Under the pieces are notes generated by a model that did not search any database, had not been told where the DNA came from, and was given only the letters and a program-made list of their open reading frames with translations. Below, one piece after another: positions 5,129-13,829 of a DNA stretch of 34,331 nt (within the stretch, counting starts at the first letter, position 1; the number at the start of each line of letters is the position of its first letter). Source of the DNA: a virus; the IMG/VR virus record IMGVR_UViG_3300005832_000019, positions 1-34,331 of that record. One strand, written 5' to 3'. The position numbers and the translations under genes were made by a program.

Positions 5129-5464
5129 TTAATAGCATTTTTTCCCTGCTAAAGAACTATAAACGGCACGGTAAAATTGTGCTTTTTTAAATTCTTCTCC
5201 AAATTCAATATTTTTCATATCCTGCGGCAATTGTTTTCTTCTTAATGCTGTATGTGCTATACGAATATCCCTCGAAGAACCAAATATCTTGGCCATTTCT
5301 AGGATAGATTCACACAAAATAACCACTCTTTTTCTTCTATTATTTTCATTCTTTAAAAGTTCAGATTCTTTCACAGAGATTTCCACCATTTTTTCAATTT
5401 CCGCAATGGTAAAGCTTCGCATTGTCGTTTTTTTATCTTCCCATATTTCTTTTACTGTTTTCAT
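5129..5464 (-). CDS. 111-aa hypothetical protein
   Basis: Start set at the ATG at 5464 (MKTVKEIWEDKKTTMRSFTI) because AAGGAG (5474-5479) is 9 nt upstream; an in-frame TTG at 5473 is less likely. The protein is charged and helical (EIEKMVEISVKESELL about 21-36; NRRKRVVILCESILEMAKIF about 41-60). No recognised domain. Second gene of the leftward regulatory block. Confidence 0.55.
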   Translation of the reverse strand: MKTVKEIWEDKKTTMRSFTIAEIEKMVEISVKESELLKNENNRRKRVVILCESILEMAKIFGSSRDIRIAHTALRRKQLPQDMKNIEFGEEFKKAQFYRAVYSSLAGKKCY

Positions 5465-5585
5465 ATCTACCAACTCCTTTTTTTAATTTTCTATAATTCT
5501 ATTATAGCCTATTTAATTTACTCTGTCAACTAATTATCGTAATTAATTAAGCGTAAAATGCACCCAAGTTTTCTGGTACATTGGT

Positions 5586-5726
5586 TTACTTGGTATAACT
5601 TAAACGGCCGTGGTTCTTTTCATACTCCTTTTTAACCCGCAATGCCGTCCTTTTAGTTACTACGGGCTCTTTCGTCCTGTTATATCTCGCCAAAAATAGA
5701 ATGTTCTGTCTTTGGTTTTTTGTCAT
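5586..5726 (-). CDS. 46-aa basic protein
   Basis: MTKNQRQNILFLARYNRTKE... ends in GRLSYTK and is rich in Arg/Lys throughout. A perfect GGAGG (5735-5739 on the plus strand as CCTCC) lies 8 nt from the ATG, which makes this small gene credible. It is the first gene of the leftward block, directly below the control region at 5740-5880. Its small size, strong basic charge and position would suit a nucleic-acid-binding regulator, but no family is recognised. Confidence 0.55.
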   Translation of the reverse strand: MTKNQRQNILFLARYNRTKEPVVTKRTALRVKKEYEKNHGRLSYTK

Positions 5727-5763
5727 AGTTACCACCTCCATAATATAGTAATACCCACATTTT

Positions 5764-5779
5764 GATGTTTTTAAACATC
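5764..5779. promoter_or_regulatory. operator-like inverted repeat
   Basis: GATGTTT-TT-AAACATC is a perfect 7-bp inverted repeat with a 2-nt centre. Its core TGTTTTTAAACA differs by one base from the TGTTTATAAACA palindrome inside the early promoter at 629-657. It sits between the leftward block (46-aa gene) and several plus-strand -10 sequences, where a repressor would control both directions. Confidence 0.6.
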
Positions 5780-5804
5780 GAAATTTTATGGTGTAATATC
5801 GATA

Positions 5805-5878
5805 TGGTATAATACTAATAGATAATGTTAATAAAATAATTATTTTTTATCTAATTTTATAGGCATATATGCTATAAT
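5805..5878 (+). promoter_or_regulatory. two extended -10 promoters for the gene at 5887
   Basis: TGGTATAAT at 5805-5813 and TGCTATAAT at 5870-5878 both match the extended -10 consensus TGnTATAAT. From the second, transcription would start near 5885, essentially at the ATG (5887), giving a leaderless mRNA; no GGAGG precedes that gene. No good -35 box is visible for the second, as is usual for extended -10 promoters. Confidence 0.5.
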
Positions 5879-5886
5879 AGATTATT

Positions 5887-6144
5887 ATGCTTAAAAATGA
5901 AAATCAAATTTATGTATTATCTGACTACTTCAATCAAGTACAAAAATTAAATGATAAAAGGATAAGCATGAATGCCACAAATATAGAAAAAAAGCCATCA
6001 GCAGAAGACATGAAAATTTATATTAAACAAACTTTGAATAAATGGCAGATAGCCTTATATTTAACAATTGGCTATTCTTGTCATGAAATAGTTAAACCTT
6101 TAATAAAATATATAGGCAAAATTGCAGAAATAACTTTATCTTAA
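5887..6144 (+). CDS. 85-aa hypothetical protein
   Basis: MLKNENQIYVLSDYFNQVQK starts a polar helical half. Residues about 51-80 (WQIALYLTIGYSCHEIVKPL...) are hydrophobic and could associate with the membrane. It has no ribosome site and appears leaderless from the promoter at 5870-5878. Its last 4 nt overlap the convergent membrane protein gene at 6141. It is the only rightward gene between the regulators and the late module. Unknown function. Confidence 0.5.
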   Translation: MLKNENQIYVLSDYFNQVQKLNDKRISMNATNIEKKPSAEDMKIYIKQTLNKWQIALYLTIGYSCHEIVKPLIKYIGKIAEITLS

Positions 6145-6344
6145 ATTATATATTTAAGTATTTTCAAAATTATTTCTAGAGCGCTTTCGGGCGCAAAAAT
6201 AGAAAGTAAAATAAAACTTAAAATTATTAATGCAAATTGTGTTTTTCCTGAATCTATCAAAAATGTTAATAATGATTTTCTATTCTCATCTTTATATCCA
6301 ACAAATCCAGGGATAAAATCAAGTAATAATTTTAATCTTTTCAT
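6141..6344 (-). CDS. 67-aa membrane protein at the end of the late module
   Basis: MKRLKLLLDFIPGFVGYKDE starts with a basic amphipathic helix. A hydrophobic helix spans about 36-55 (QFALIILSFILLSIFAPES), followed by a second amphipathic segment ending in ILKYII. It comes after the fibre genes, where a holin, antiholin or spanin would fit, but only one clear membrane helix is visible and a better holin is at 26223. The ATG follows AAAGGAG (6347-6353 region). Unknown. Confidence 0.55.
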   Translation of the reverse strand: MKRLKLLLDFIPGFVGYKDENRKSLLTFLIDSGKTQFALIILSFILLSIFAPESALEIILKILKYII

Positions 6345-6366
6345 ATTAACTCCTTTAATTTTTTTA

Positions 6367-7416
6367 TTACTTTTTTACTATAAATTCAACTGTTAAGTTA
6401 ACGTTAGAATTAACCGAAGACGAATAAAATTCCATTGTCCATCTAGTGGCAGCACTGACTGTATTTGTATTCAGTCCCAGCAATGGCGTTGATGTTAAAT
6501 CAAGAGAGGTAACTGATCCGCTTGATAAATCTATCAAGCTAACAGCCCCGCTATTACCAGATCCCCATCCGCCAGCAGTTATTACGTGCTCAAATACTAC
6601 CGTAGGCGTTAAAGTTGTTATTTTAACTCGTACATTAGTCGCACTTAAATTATCTGTTGTTATTCTTAAAAAAACCTTGCCACTTCCTAAATAAGCATCG
6701 GGCCAAATAGATTCATTTATTGAAGTTTGACATTGAACTATTCTTTGCCAATCAGAACCTGCCCATGCAACTGTTTTGTTAGTAGAAAACATCTTTCTAT
6801 CAAATATCTGAGTTGTTTTTTCATTTAGAATATTCCAGTTATTACCATTACTCACAATCTGTATATACTGATTCTCAAATACTAATTTTTGTGTTTGAAC
6901 TCCATCAATTGTTTCCGTGGAATCACCATCAATAATAACAGTATTAGTACTTGAATCTATTTTTTTAATTATGTATGTTCTACCTGTTATGCCTACCGCA
7001 CTTGGTAAATTTATAGTAACCGCTCCGCCATTTGCATTTGCCAAAATAACACTTTCTTCCGCGGCTGTATAAGTTGAGGTTTTAGAAACCAACTTTAAAT
7101 TTATATATTCCTGAAAATCTGTACCATTTGGTTTAACTTTGCCAGTCCCATCTGGTATAAAATAGATATCCCCATTGCTTATTGTCTTAATAGCATTTGC
7201 TCCAACAACTATATTCCCCGCTAGTATAGAACCCGCAAAAGTGCCATTTAAAAAGGGATATGTGGAATTTCCCAAACTCCCGCCGCCAAAAGTAACTATT
7301 CCGGATGATCTCGGAACTATATCCCCATCAAAGGCCGTTCTATATTGATCAAACATTACACCTGTTACTGCTTGCTGCGTAACGGTTCCGATCTCAGATA
7401 ATGCATTTATTCCCAT
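6367..7416 (-). CDS. tail fibre/appendage protein (349 aa)
   Basis: The N-terminus MGINALSEIGTVTQQAVTGV...DQYRTA...PRSSGIVT is shared with the next gene upstream (7435-8586), which marks a common attachment module of about 55 residues. The middle (about 110-200) is a Thr/Ser/Asn-rich beta region with the phage 'VTINLPSA' and 'TETIDG' strand pattern seen in fibre shafts. The C-terminal part (about 210-349) is a separate beta domain that could be receptor-binding or trimerising. Placed at the distal end of the tail genes, it is probably a virion-surface protein. No enzyme motif seen. Confidence 0.65.
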   Translation of the reverse strand: MGINALSEIGTVTQQAVTGVMFDQYRTAFDGDIVPRSSGIVTFGGGSLGNSTYPFLNGTFAGSILAGNIVVGANAIKTISNGDIYFIPDGTGKVKPNGTDFQEYINLKLVSKTSTYTAAEESVILANANGGAVTINLPSAVGITGRTYIIKKIDSSTNTVIIDGDSTETIDGVQTQKLVFENQYIQIVSNGNNWNILNEKTTQIFDRKMFSTNKTVAWAGSDWQRIVQCQTSINESIWPDAYLGSGKVFLRITTDNLSATNVRVKITTLTPTVVFEHVITAGGWGSGNSGAVSLIDLSSGSVTSLDLTSTPLLGLNTNTVSAATRWTMEFYSSSVNSNVNLTVEFIVKK

Positions 7417-7434
7417 TTTATTCCCTTCCTTTTT

Positions 7435-8586
7435 TTATGTATCCGTAACTATTGTTTTTACAGTACCATCGCCAAATTTTATCTTTAAATCACCATCCGA
7501 TGTATCAATGTATATTGTTGCAAAACCTGAATAGGTGCCTGGCGCAGTAATTCCATCGGTTAGCATCACCCCCCCTTTTCCTAGAATATAGCCATCCATA
7601 GCTAAATTTCTTTCCGATCCGCTTATACCCCCTACCTCAAGCCCCCCTTCACCCGTTCCAATATTATCACTACTGGTCAGGTATCTCTCAGAAGAGCCAC
7701 CGGTAAATGTCATCTGGCTCAACAATTTTAATTGTCCAGATGAAACATTGAATGTTCTGTTTATGTTTAATTCTACCGCATCGGGATCAAGTTTTATGTC
7801 GCAAGTTACATTAGCCCCACCCGCATTTTCCGCGCTCATAGCAATTATTGTATTATCACCGTGACTATCATTATTTAGTGTTAGCACTAAATTACCGCTT
7901 GTCTCTTTTATTTCCATTTGCGTTGACGGCGTATTTGTGCCAATACCCAAAGAAGCGCCGATATAAACATTAGACAAAGAATATATACCCCAATTATTAG
8001 ATGCCCCGCTCAATGATGAAATATATATTCCATATTGGTTTGTTGTAGTCCCTGCACCAGAAACATCATTTATGTTTATATGTTTAATATTAGTAATTGT
8101 TCCTGCTATATTAAAAGGTTTAGAATTCAATGAAAATAAATCCGTCAAAGTTCCGGAATATCCGGTATTTGTTGCTAAATTTGATTCAAAAGCCGTTAGG
8201 GCGGCATAATTATTTGATCCACCGACAAGAGATTGACTATCAAAACTAGTATATGATGTAGCCGCATCTTTAGTATGCAATACTGCATCTTCAATTCCTG
8301 ACGAATCACCGGACCCAGTAAGTGTTTTTGTTATTAATGCAAAAGGATTGCCTACTTGTCTTGATCCAAATCCTAATTTTAGAAAATCCGTTTGACTTTG
8401 ATCAGAAATAACATCAGACCATTTATATGTAATTGTACCTAATGAACCGGCAGAATCCGTTACAATTCCTGAAATATTTCTCGGTAAAAAATCAAGTGTT
8501 AATGCAGTTCTATATTGATCAACCAAGTCCCCAGTTGCTTCAACCGCAAAAGCAATTCCAATTTCATTTAATGTATTAATACCCAT
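7435..8586 (-). CDS. tail fibre/appendage protein (383 aa), paralogue at N-terminus
   Basis: Begins MGINTLNEIGIAFAVEATGD with DQYRTA at about 24-29, PRNISGIVT and GSLGTITY, matching the 349-aa protein at 6367-7416. The body then differs: Ser/Thr/Gly/Asn-rich repeats, a LGIGTNTPSTQMEI box (about 217-230) typical of fibre shaft proteins, and a C-terminus ending GDLKIKFGDGTVKTIV. No S74 chaperone is present. The two proteins probably dock at the same site on the tail tip with different outer parts. Confidence 0.65.
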   Translation of the reverse strand: MGINTLNEIGIAFAVEATGDLVDQYRTALTLDFLPRNISGIVTDSAGSLGTITYKWSDVISDQSQTDFLKLGFGSRQVGNPFALITKTLTGSGDSSGIEDAVLHTKDAATSYTSFDSQSLVGGSNNYAALTAFESNLATNTGYSGTLTDLFSLNSKPFNIAGTITNIKHININDVSGAGTTTNQYGIYISSLSGASNNWGIYSLSNVYIGASLGIGTNTPSTQMEIKETSGNLVLTLNNDSHGDNTIIAMSAENAGGANVTCDIKLDPDAVELNINRTFNVSSGQLKLLSQMTFTGGSSERYLTSSDNIGTGEGGLEVGGISGSERNLAMDGYILGKGGVMLTDGITAPGTYSGFATIYIDTSDGDLKIKFGDGTVKTIVTDT

Positions 8587-8596
8587 TTTATCACTC

Positions 8597-9952
8597 CTAA
8601 CTCTGGACTAAATAATGATATGTTTTCATATTTTTTATGTCGTGCATATATCCCAAATAACCATAATAAATATCAGTTTTCAATAGCATTCTATTTTTAT
8701 AATAACCAAAATAATAATCGTTATTAAAATAAGTACCCCCATTAAAAACAAGTAGTTTTTGTCCAGAATCAATAAATGCCTCAACATTATATTCAACTGT
8801 AACAGAATCATAATAATCTATTACATTCGGCATATAAACAGTTGTAATGATCATTCTTTTTTTGGGTATCTTCTTTTTATTTATAATTGAATTTGAAATA
8901 CTATTAATAGTTATGGAATTTGTTAGATCATTTCCCTCTAATAATAACAAATTCGTGCCATATAAATTTAAATTATCTTGATCATTATCTTCATTTAAAT
9001 AAACATTTGCGTCATTGGTATACTGAACACTATTTATAATATTCTGGAAACCATCATCACTAGACTTTATTTCTATTATGTTATTAAAAATCGATTGTTT
9101 TACCCCTCCTTTAAATTCAAATGCATAATCTGTAAAAGTAGCAGTATAATAATTGGCATTAACAAATGATTGTCCCCCGTCATTTACAAATAATATTGGT
9201 TTATTTGGTTTATAATCTATATAAGAACCAAGAATTATTGTTCTGTCCCTAATAACCAAATAATTATTTACATCAATATACCAAATTGAATTAGATTTTT
9301 TACATAATTCACTTATTACGTCTTGTGTGTCCCTCAACTCATAATAACTTATATTATCAAAGGATATGTTTGTTTCCGGATTAATTTTTGTCGCATCATA
9401 ATTAATTATATTATTTATATTTGAATAGCTCATTATTACAGCAATAATATCTTTTATTGTAGTAGCTCCTGACAAATCGCCAGAACCAATTATATTTTCT
9501 TTCAATATCTGAGAATAAGATAATGCTGTGAATTGCAATTGACCATCATTATAATTTATCTTCATTGTTCTTTCATTTATCAATCCCTCAAAAACCAATT
9601 CATTTATCTTTACATTGTTTTTGCCATAATAACCTGCTTTATATCTTATTCTTGTGTAATTCCTTGAATAATAACCGGCAAACAAAGAATAATTATCATT
9701 AGAATCATTCCAATCCCCGGAAATGTTATTTATTTGGAATACAGCATTGCTATTTATGAAATTCCCAAATTCACTAGCCTCATAATCCAATCTTTTTGTT
9801 ATTTTTGTTGCTGATGTTGCCAATAAATATTTTGTGACATCTAACCAGCTATTTTCCCATGTTGTTGCCGTTACTTTTCTTTTTATTTCTATATTTTCAT
9901 AAAATTTTAAATCTGGATTGTTTTGTAATAATTGTTGGGTAACTAAGGTCAT
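8597..9952 (-). CDS. tail protein, possible tail-hub component (451 aa)
   Basis: Lies directly downstream of the distal-tail-like protein, with a 4-nt overlap, where the tail-associated hub or baseplate-like protein normally sits. It starts MTLVTQQLLQNNPDLKFYEN and is rich in Asn/Tyr/Ile, with many predicted beta strands. No peptidoglycan hydrolase motif is seen. A call as hub protein rests on gene order, not on a recognised motif; sequence similarity to known hubs would need a profile search. Confidence 0.55.
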   Translation of the reverse strand: MTLVTQQLLQNNPDLKFYENIEIKRKVTATTWENSWLDVTKYLLATSATKITKRLDYEASEFGNFINSNAVFQINNISGDWNDSNDNYSLFAGYYSRNYTRIRYKAGYYGKNNVKINELVFEGLINERTMKINYNDGQLQFTALSYSQILKENIIGSGDLSGATTIKDIIAVIMSYSNINNIINYDATKINPETNISFDNISYYELRDTQDVISELCKKSNSIWYIDVNNYLVIRDRTIILGSYIDYKPNKPILFVNDGGQSFVNANYYTATFTDYAFEFKGGVKQSIFNNIIEIKSSDDGFQNIINSVQYTNDANVYLNEDNDQDNLNLYGTNLLLLEGNDLTNSITINSISNSIINKKKIPKKRMIITTVYMPNVIDYYDSVTVEYNVEAFIDSGQKLLVFNGGTYFNNDYYFGYYKNRMLLKTDIYYGYLGYMHDIKNMKTYHYLVQS

Positions 9953-10779
9953 TGTTCTAAAACCTCAAAATTTTGATTAGTACCAATACTAGAATCTCTC
10001 CCAATTGCAAAATTACCAGTCAATTCTTTAACGATTACAACATTATAAAAATCTTGTAGGCGCCAACCTTTTTGAGTGTATTGATTGTCTGCTCCGCAGG
10101 GATAAATAATAAATTGCCCTTCTTCAAACATGCTATTGATAATATTTTGATCATTTGTTTCCATTAATTCTTTTATTTTAAATACACCTTTGTATTTTTT
10201 GCTCTTTGTTATTCTTATACTTCCGTAATTAGATTTTGTTAGAATTACAGCTTTTGCCATTTCTGGAAAACAAGTATATCTATTAGGCGCACTAGTTACA
10301 TCTTCTATAAATGTTCCTATTTCTTTTGTTATTTGAAATTCATATAATTTTTTCTGATCATCTATAACAAAGGTTTTTGTAACTTGTATCCTTATTTTGG
10401 TTGTTGTTACTGTATCAAATTCAAAATATCTTACCTCTTGGGCATTATTTGTGTAATTTATTGAAGATGCGGGGCTATCTAATTTAGTTGAATAAACATT
10501 AGAAAAATCAACCCAGCCGCTATTATCATATTGAATATTAAACTGTTTAAAGTTAGACATAATAATTAATCTATTTATCGATTGAACATTATTAAATTCT
10601 ACCTCTATAGATTCCGTTGTTGTATCATCGGATCCGATGCTCACCCAATAACTATCCTTATCTTGATCATACATATTTTCTTTTTTTGTGTCTCCAGATG
10701 ATACATTTAAAATATTGTCTTTATCCAGAAAATAATTCTGATATAATATTTTCATCATTCCGGTAATTGTACTAGCCAT
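9949..10779 (-). CDS. distal-tail-like protein with F5/8C (discoidin-like) domain
   Basis: 276 aa immediately after the tape measure gene, the standard place for the distal tail protein. Residues about 30-155 follow a discoidin/F5-8 type C layout: 'KDSYWVSIGSDD' near 42-53, ESIEVEFNNVQSINRLIIM strand pair, and the closing TTKIRIQVTKTF...YEFQI (about 126-148). Such domains bind carbohydrate or help adsorption. The C-terminal 120 residues are a separate alpha/beta part. Family identity is by layout only. Confidence 0.55.
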   Translation of the reverse strand: MASTITGMMKILYQNYFLDKDNILNVSSGDTKKENMYDQDKDSYWVSIGSDDTTTESIEVEFNNVQSINRLIIMSNFKQFNIQYDNSGWVDFSNVYSTKLDSPASSINYTNNAQEVRYFEFDTVTTTKIRIQVTKTFVIDDQKKLYEFQITKEIGTFIEDVTSAPNRYTCFPEMAKAVILTKSNYGSIRITKSKKYKGVFKIKELMETNDQNIINSMFEEGQFIIYPCGADNQYTQKGWRLQDFYNVVIVKELTGNFAIGRDSSIGTNQNFEVLEQ

Positions 10780-10780
10780 G

Positions 10781-13237
10781 TTATTCTCCTATAAATTGAG
10801 GTATTGTATTAACCAATCTTGCCTTATTATAATTACTTACCGTGCTTTCCGCTATTTTTTCCCCATCTAAAAAAATAGGAATAGTCAAATCATTTCCCTC
10901 TATGCTAGCTTCATTATTTCCACCTAAATTATCTAATTTAGAGTTCAAGACTGATAATGCTCCTAATATTGCATCATTTTGAGGTTGCGTTATAACTCTT
11001 TCCCCTTCCTCTAATATTGCATTTACTTCATTGTTTTTAATCCTGCTTTTTGTGCCTTTTCCCACAATGCCACCATCATGGAATTTGACCGCATCTATAG
11101 CCGCATAAGCAATTCCCGCCGCCGCGGTTATACCGGCTATTTGCGCCCCAAGACCTAGCAATGATGCGCCGAAAGTGGGAATAGCAGCCGCAATTGCTAT
11201 CGCCGAAGCCTTTGCAATTTCAGTTGCAGCCATAGCTGTTACTTGATTTTTAAGTTGTGTTTTTATCGCCTCGCCAATGTCTTTTATAATTCCACCTTCT
11301 ATTTCTTTTCTTTTTTCTGCTGCATCTTGATTAATTTCATTAATTGCGTCTGTCCTGTCTTTCTCTAATTCTTCTAACTCTTGATTTTCTTCCTCTCTTA
11401 ATCTCTTTATCTCCTCACTTTTTTCAATTTCTGAATCAAAAGTAAGATTATTTATTTTTTGCAAATAATCTTTATTTATATCTTCTTTATCTTTTATGTG
11501 TTTTAATTCTATTTCTTTTATTCCCTCTCTCAATTCTTGTTCTATTTCTTTTTCTTTTTCAATTCTATTCTTCGTATTATTGACAATATTTTCTGCAAAA
11601 TCTTTAAAATCAGATTTCCTCGCATCTTTAAAAATATTTTCTAAAACTTCTTGTTGTTTTAATTTGTTTTTAGTTATATCAATTTCTTTTAATGCATTTT
11701 CTTTTTCATTTTCTAATGCCTCATTGTTTAATTGTTCAATTTTATCGTTAAATTCATTTTGTAATTCTATTATTTCGTTTTGCCCTTTTTCTTTTATTTG
11801 CAACAATTCTTGCTCAAATGATTCCGTGTCTTTCATTTCTTGTTTTCTAATTCCATCTCTACCTTTTTTCAGTGTTTCTGCAACTCCGGGAATAGTTTTT
11901 TGTACTGCAAATAATAATGGATTTGATGCAAATTTAGCTATACCAGCACCATTTTCTTTAATAAAATCTTTATAAGCGGTAAAAAATTTTGTTAAAGCAG
12001 GTTTATAAGTTTCGAAAATAAAAGGGGAAACAATGATTTCTTTAATTTGCTCAGTAATTATCGCAATTATTGTTCTTAATTTAATGAGTTCAATTCTTAT
12101 ATTTAGTATCAATTTTTCCAACGCTATTGCAACGTCTATTTCGCTAAGTATATTATTTAATTTTGTTATTGCATTAGTTAATGTTGGTAAGAATTTATTT
12201 GCTAATTCAATACCAATGACTCGTATTGTTCCCCTAAATATTTTAAATTGCTGTGCAAATGTTTTTTGCTGTTCCTCAAATGCATTATTGAGACTATTTG
12301 TATCTTTTACTATTGAACTTAATATTTTGTCATAACTCGCTAGTTCTTTTTCTCCTAATGCAGCTATACCGGTTAATGCCCTAATATTGGGAATTAATTG
12401 CGCTAATTGATCCACATTACCTTCGCTTTTTTCTGCCAGTATACCTAAAGTTTTCGCAAGATTTCCACCGGACAACGCTGCTTTTCCAAACGGGATTCCG
12501 AGCTCTTCAAATAATTTCCTGGCTTCTTTCGCTGGATTAACCAATGCGGATATTGATTGTCTTAATGCCGTAGTTGCCAGATCAGTATCAAGCCCAGCTA
12601 AAGTTAATTGTGAAGTAGCAGCCAATAGTTCTTCAAATCTTATACCGGCCACTTTTGCAATTGGTGCAACTTTACCTATTGTTTTAGCTAATTCTTCTAC
12701 TGTAGTTTTCCCGAATTTTTGAGCCGTAAAAAAAGCATTGGTAATACTAGAAACACTTTCTATTTCCCCTTTGTAAACATTATAAATTGTTGTAGCGCCA
12801 TCAACCGCGGTCGACAAATCCGTAACACCGCCAACAGCCAATTTTGCCGCTTCATTAAGAAATTCTATAGCTTCAGATGCAGGAATTCCGGCAGAAATAG
12901 TATCAAACAAAGCTTTATTCGTATCCTCAATACTAAATCCAAATTCTTTTATTGTTTTTAATGCGCCTTTTTCTAAATCTTTAAAGCCTTTATTTAATGT
13001 CTTACCAACATCTTTAAAAGATTTATCATCCAATAGTGTTTTTATATTACGCATTGTTTTTTCAAATTTAACAGCATCAAAAGTTGCTTTCCCGACTGCA
13101 ACCGAAAGAGCTATAAATCCCACTTTAGCTAATTTTTTAACTAAATTAAGTACACCAATTAAACCATTTTTAGCTAAATTAAGTGTTTTTAATGCTAAAT
13201 TTTTAGCTGTAATAATTATTTCTATTTTATTTGCCAT
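10781..13237 (-). CDS. tail tape measure protein (818 aa)
   Basis: The longest tail gene. The N-terminus (MANKIEIIITAKNLALKTLN...) and residues about 60-330 have the TP901-type tape measure pattern (FGFSIEDTNKALFDTISAGI; ATSQLTLAGLDTDLATTAL). About 470-660 is a long Lys/Glu coiled coil. A hydrophobic segment follows (about 675-715, AAIPTFGASLLGLGAQIAGI) and then the common end FHDGGIVGKGT...EEGERVI. Such proteins set tail length and are ejected at infection; by the rough 0.15 nm per residue rule the tail would be near 120 nm. The ATG overlaps the chaperone T frame. Confidence 0.9.
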   Translation of the reverse strand: MANKIEIIITAKNLALKTLNLAKNGLIGVLNLVKKLAKVGFIALSVAVGKATFDAVKFEKTMRNIKTLLDDKSFKDVGKTLNKGFKDLEKGALKTIKEFGFSIEDTNKALFDTISAGIPASEAIEFLNEAAKLAVGGVTDLSTAVDGATTIYNVYKGEIESVSSITNAFFTAQKFGKTTVEELAKTIGKVAPIAKVAGIRFEELLAATSQLTLAGLDTDLATTALRQSISALVNPAKEARKLFEELGIPFGKAALSGGNLAKTLGILAEKSEGNVDQLAQLIPNIRALTGIAALGEKELASYDKILSSIVKDTNSLNNAFEEQQKTFAQQFKIFRGTIRVIGIELANKFLPTLTNAITKLNNILSEIDVAIALEKLILNIRIELIKLRTIIAIITEQIKEIIVSPFIFETYKPALTKFFTAYKDFIKENGAGIAKFASNPLLFAVQKTIPGVAETLKKGRDGIRKQEMKDTESFEQELLQIKEKGQNEIIELQNEFNDKIEQLNNEALENEKENALKEIDITKNKLKQQEVLENIFKDARKSDFKDFAENIVNNTKNRIEKEKEIEQELREGIKEIELKHIKDKEDINKDYLQKINNLTFDSEIEKSEEIKRLREEENQELEELEKDRTDAINEINQDAAEKRKEIEGGIIKDIGEAIKTQLKNQVTAMAATEIAKASAIAIAAAIPTFGASLLGLGAQIAGITAAAGIAYAAIDAVKFHDGGIVGKGTKSRIKNNEVNAILEEGERVITQPQNDAILGALSVLNSKLDNLGGNNEASIEGNDLTIPIFLDGEKIAESTVSNYNKARLVNTIPQFIGE

Positions 13238-13499
13238 TTTTCATCCTTTTAATGCTTTGGTTTAGGATATTTATTAATTCATCTGTTGATTCATTGCCAA
13301 CAATTTTAGTATTTAAAGATTTTAATTCTGTAATCATCTTTGATCTGCTTTCATCTTCTATGCCAATACGCGTTATTAACATATTGAAATTCCATTCATT
13401 ACTATTTTGATTTATTAATTCTGATGGTAAAAAAGAGTAAGTTTTCGCGAGTGTATATAAAGTTTGAATTAAATTATAGTCTAATTCGATAAATTCAAA
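13227..13499 (-). CDS. tail assembly chaperone T part, reached by frameshift or slippage
   Basis: This frame encodes 90 residues (FEFIELDYNLIQTLYTLAKT at the start, ending NQSIKRMKNGK) between the G frame and the tape measure gene. It has no start codon before the A11 run; in this frame a TAA stands just before the run. The first internal ATG is 39 codons in. The G frame (13495-13827) would enter it by a +1 or -2 shift on the run at 13500-13510 or by loss of one A from the mRNA. The position matches lambda gpGT. The stop overlaps the tape measure start. Confidence 0.75.
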   Translation of the reverse strand, partial: FEFIELDYNLIQTLYTLAKTYSFLPSELINQNSNEWNFNMLITRIGIEDESRSKMITELKSLNTKIVGNESTDELINILNQSIKRMKNGK

Positions 13500-13827
13500 T
13501 TTTTTTTTTTATGCCCAAACTATAATTGATTATTTTATTTAATAATTCTGTCAATTGTTCATTAGTTTCTGCTAATAACATTAATATCTTTTTTTTATCT
13601 ATCGTAAACAAACCCTTTTTAATTTTCACGATAGCTTTATCCAAAATACTTAAAATTAAATCATTATTACTTTTTTGTTTATTATCCTTATAAGGCTTAT
13701 TTATTACTTTATAATTTGAGATTGGGTATACTGAAACATTAATAAAATCAATTGGCTTAAGTTTTTTTATAAAAATCTTTAAGCCTGATACTTTTATTAC
13801 AGTATACCCTTTTAATCTCTCAAACAT
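13495..13827 (-). CDS. tail assembly chaperone G part
   Basis: 110 aa (MFERLKGYTVIKVSGLKIFI at the start) lying between the tail tube and the tape measure protein, as gpG does. It ends in an A11 run (codons Ile-Lys-Lys-Lys-Ile then TGA). A fusion of about 199 aa with the T part at 13227-13499 is expected for a minor fraction of product. The short and long forms coat the tape measure protein during tail assembly and are absent from the virion. The start has an AAGGAT ribosome site inside the 3' end of the tail tube gene. Confidence 0.75.
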   Translation of the reverse strand: MFERLKGYTVIKVSGLKIFIKKLKPIDFINVSVYPISNYKVINKPYKDNKQKSNNDLILSILDKAIVKIKKGLFTIDKKKILMLLAETNEQLTELLNKIINYSLGIKKKI

Positions 13828-13829
13828 AG

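Noticed and set aside
6179-6195. GCGC hairpin in the 67-aa membrane gene as late terminator
   Set aside because: Stem of about 4 bp inside a coding frame; too weak.
11496-11975. 159-aa plus-strand frame
   Set aside because: Antisense to the tape measure coiled coil; its Ser/Phe-rich, low-complexity composition mirrors the Lys/Glu codons on the other strand and no ribosome site is present.
13497-13511. Standard -1 frameshift at the A11 run
   Set aside because: The -1 frame reaches TAG after six codons; only the +1/-2 frame is open to the tape measure gene.
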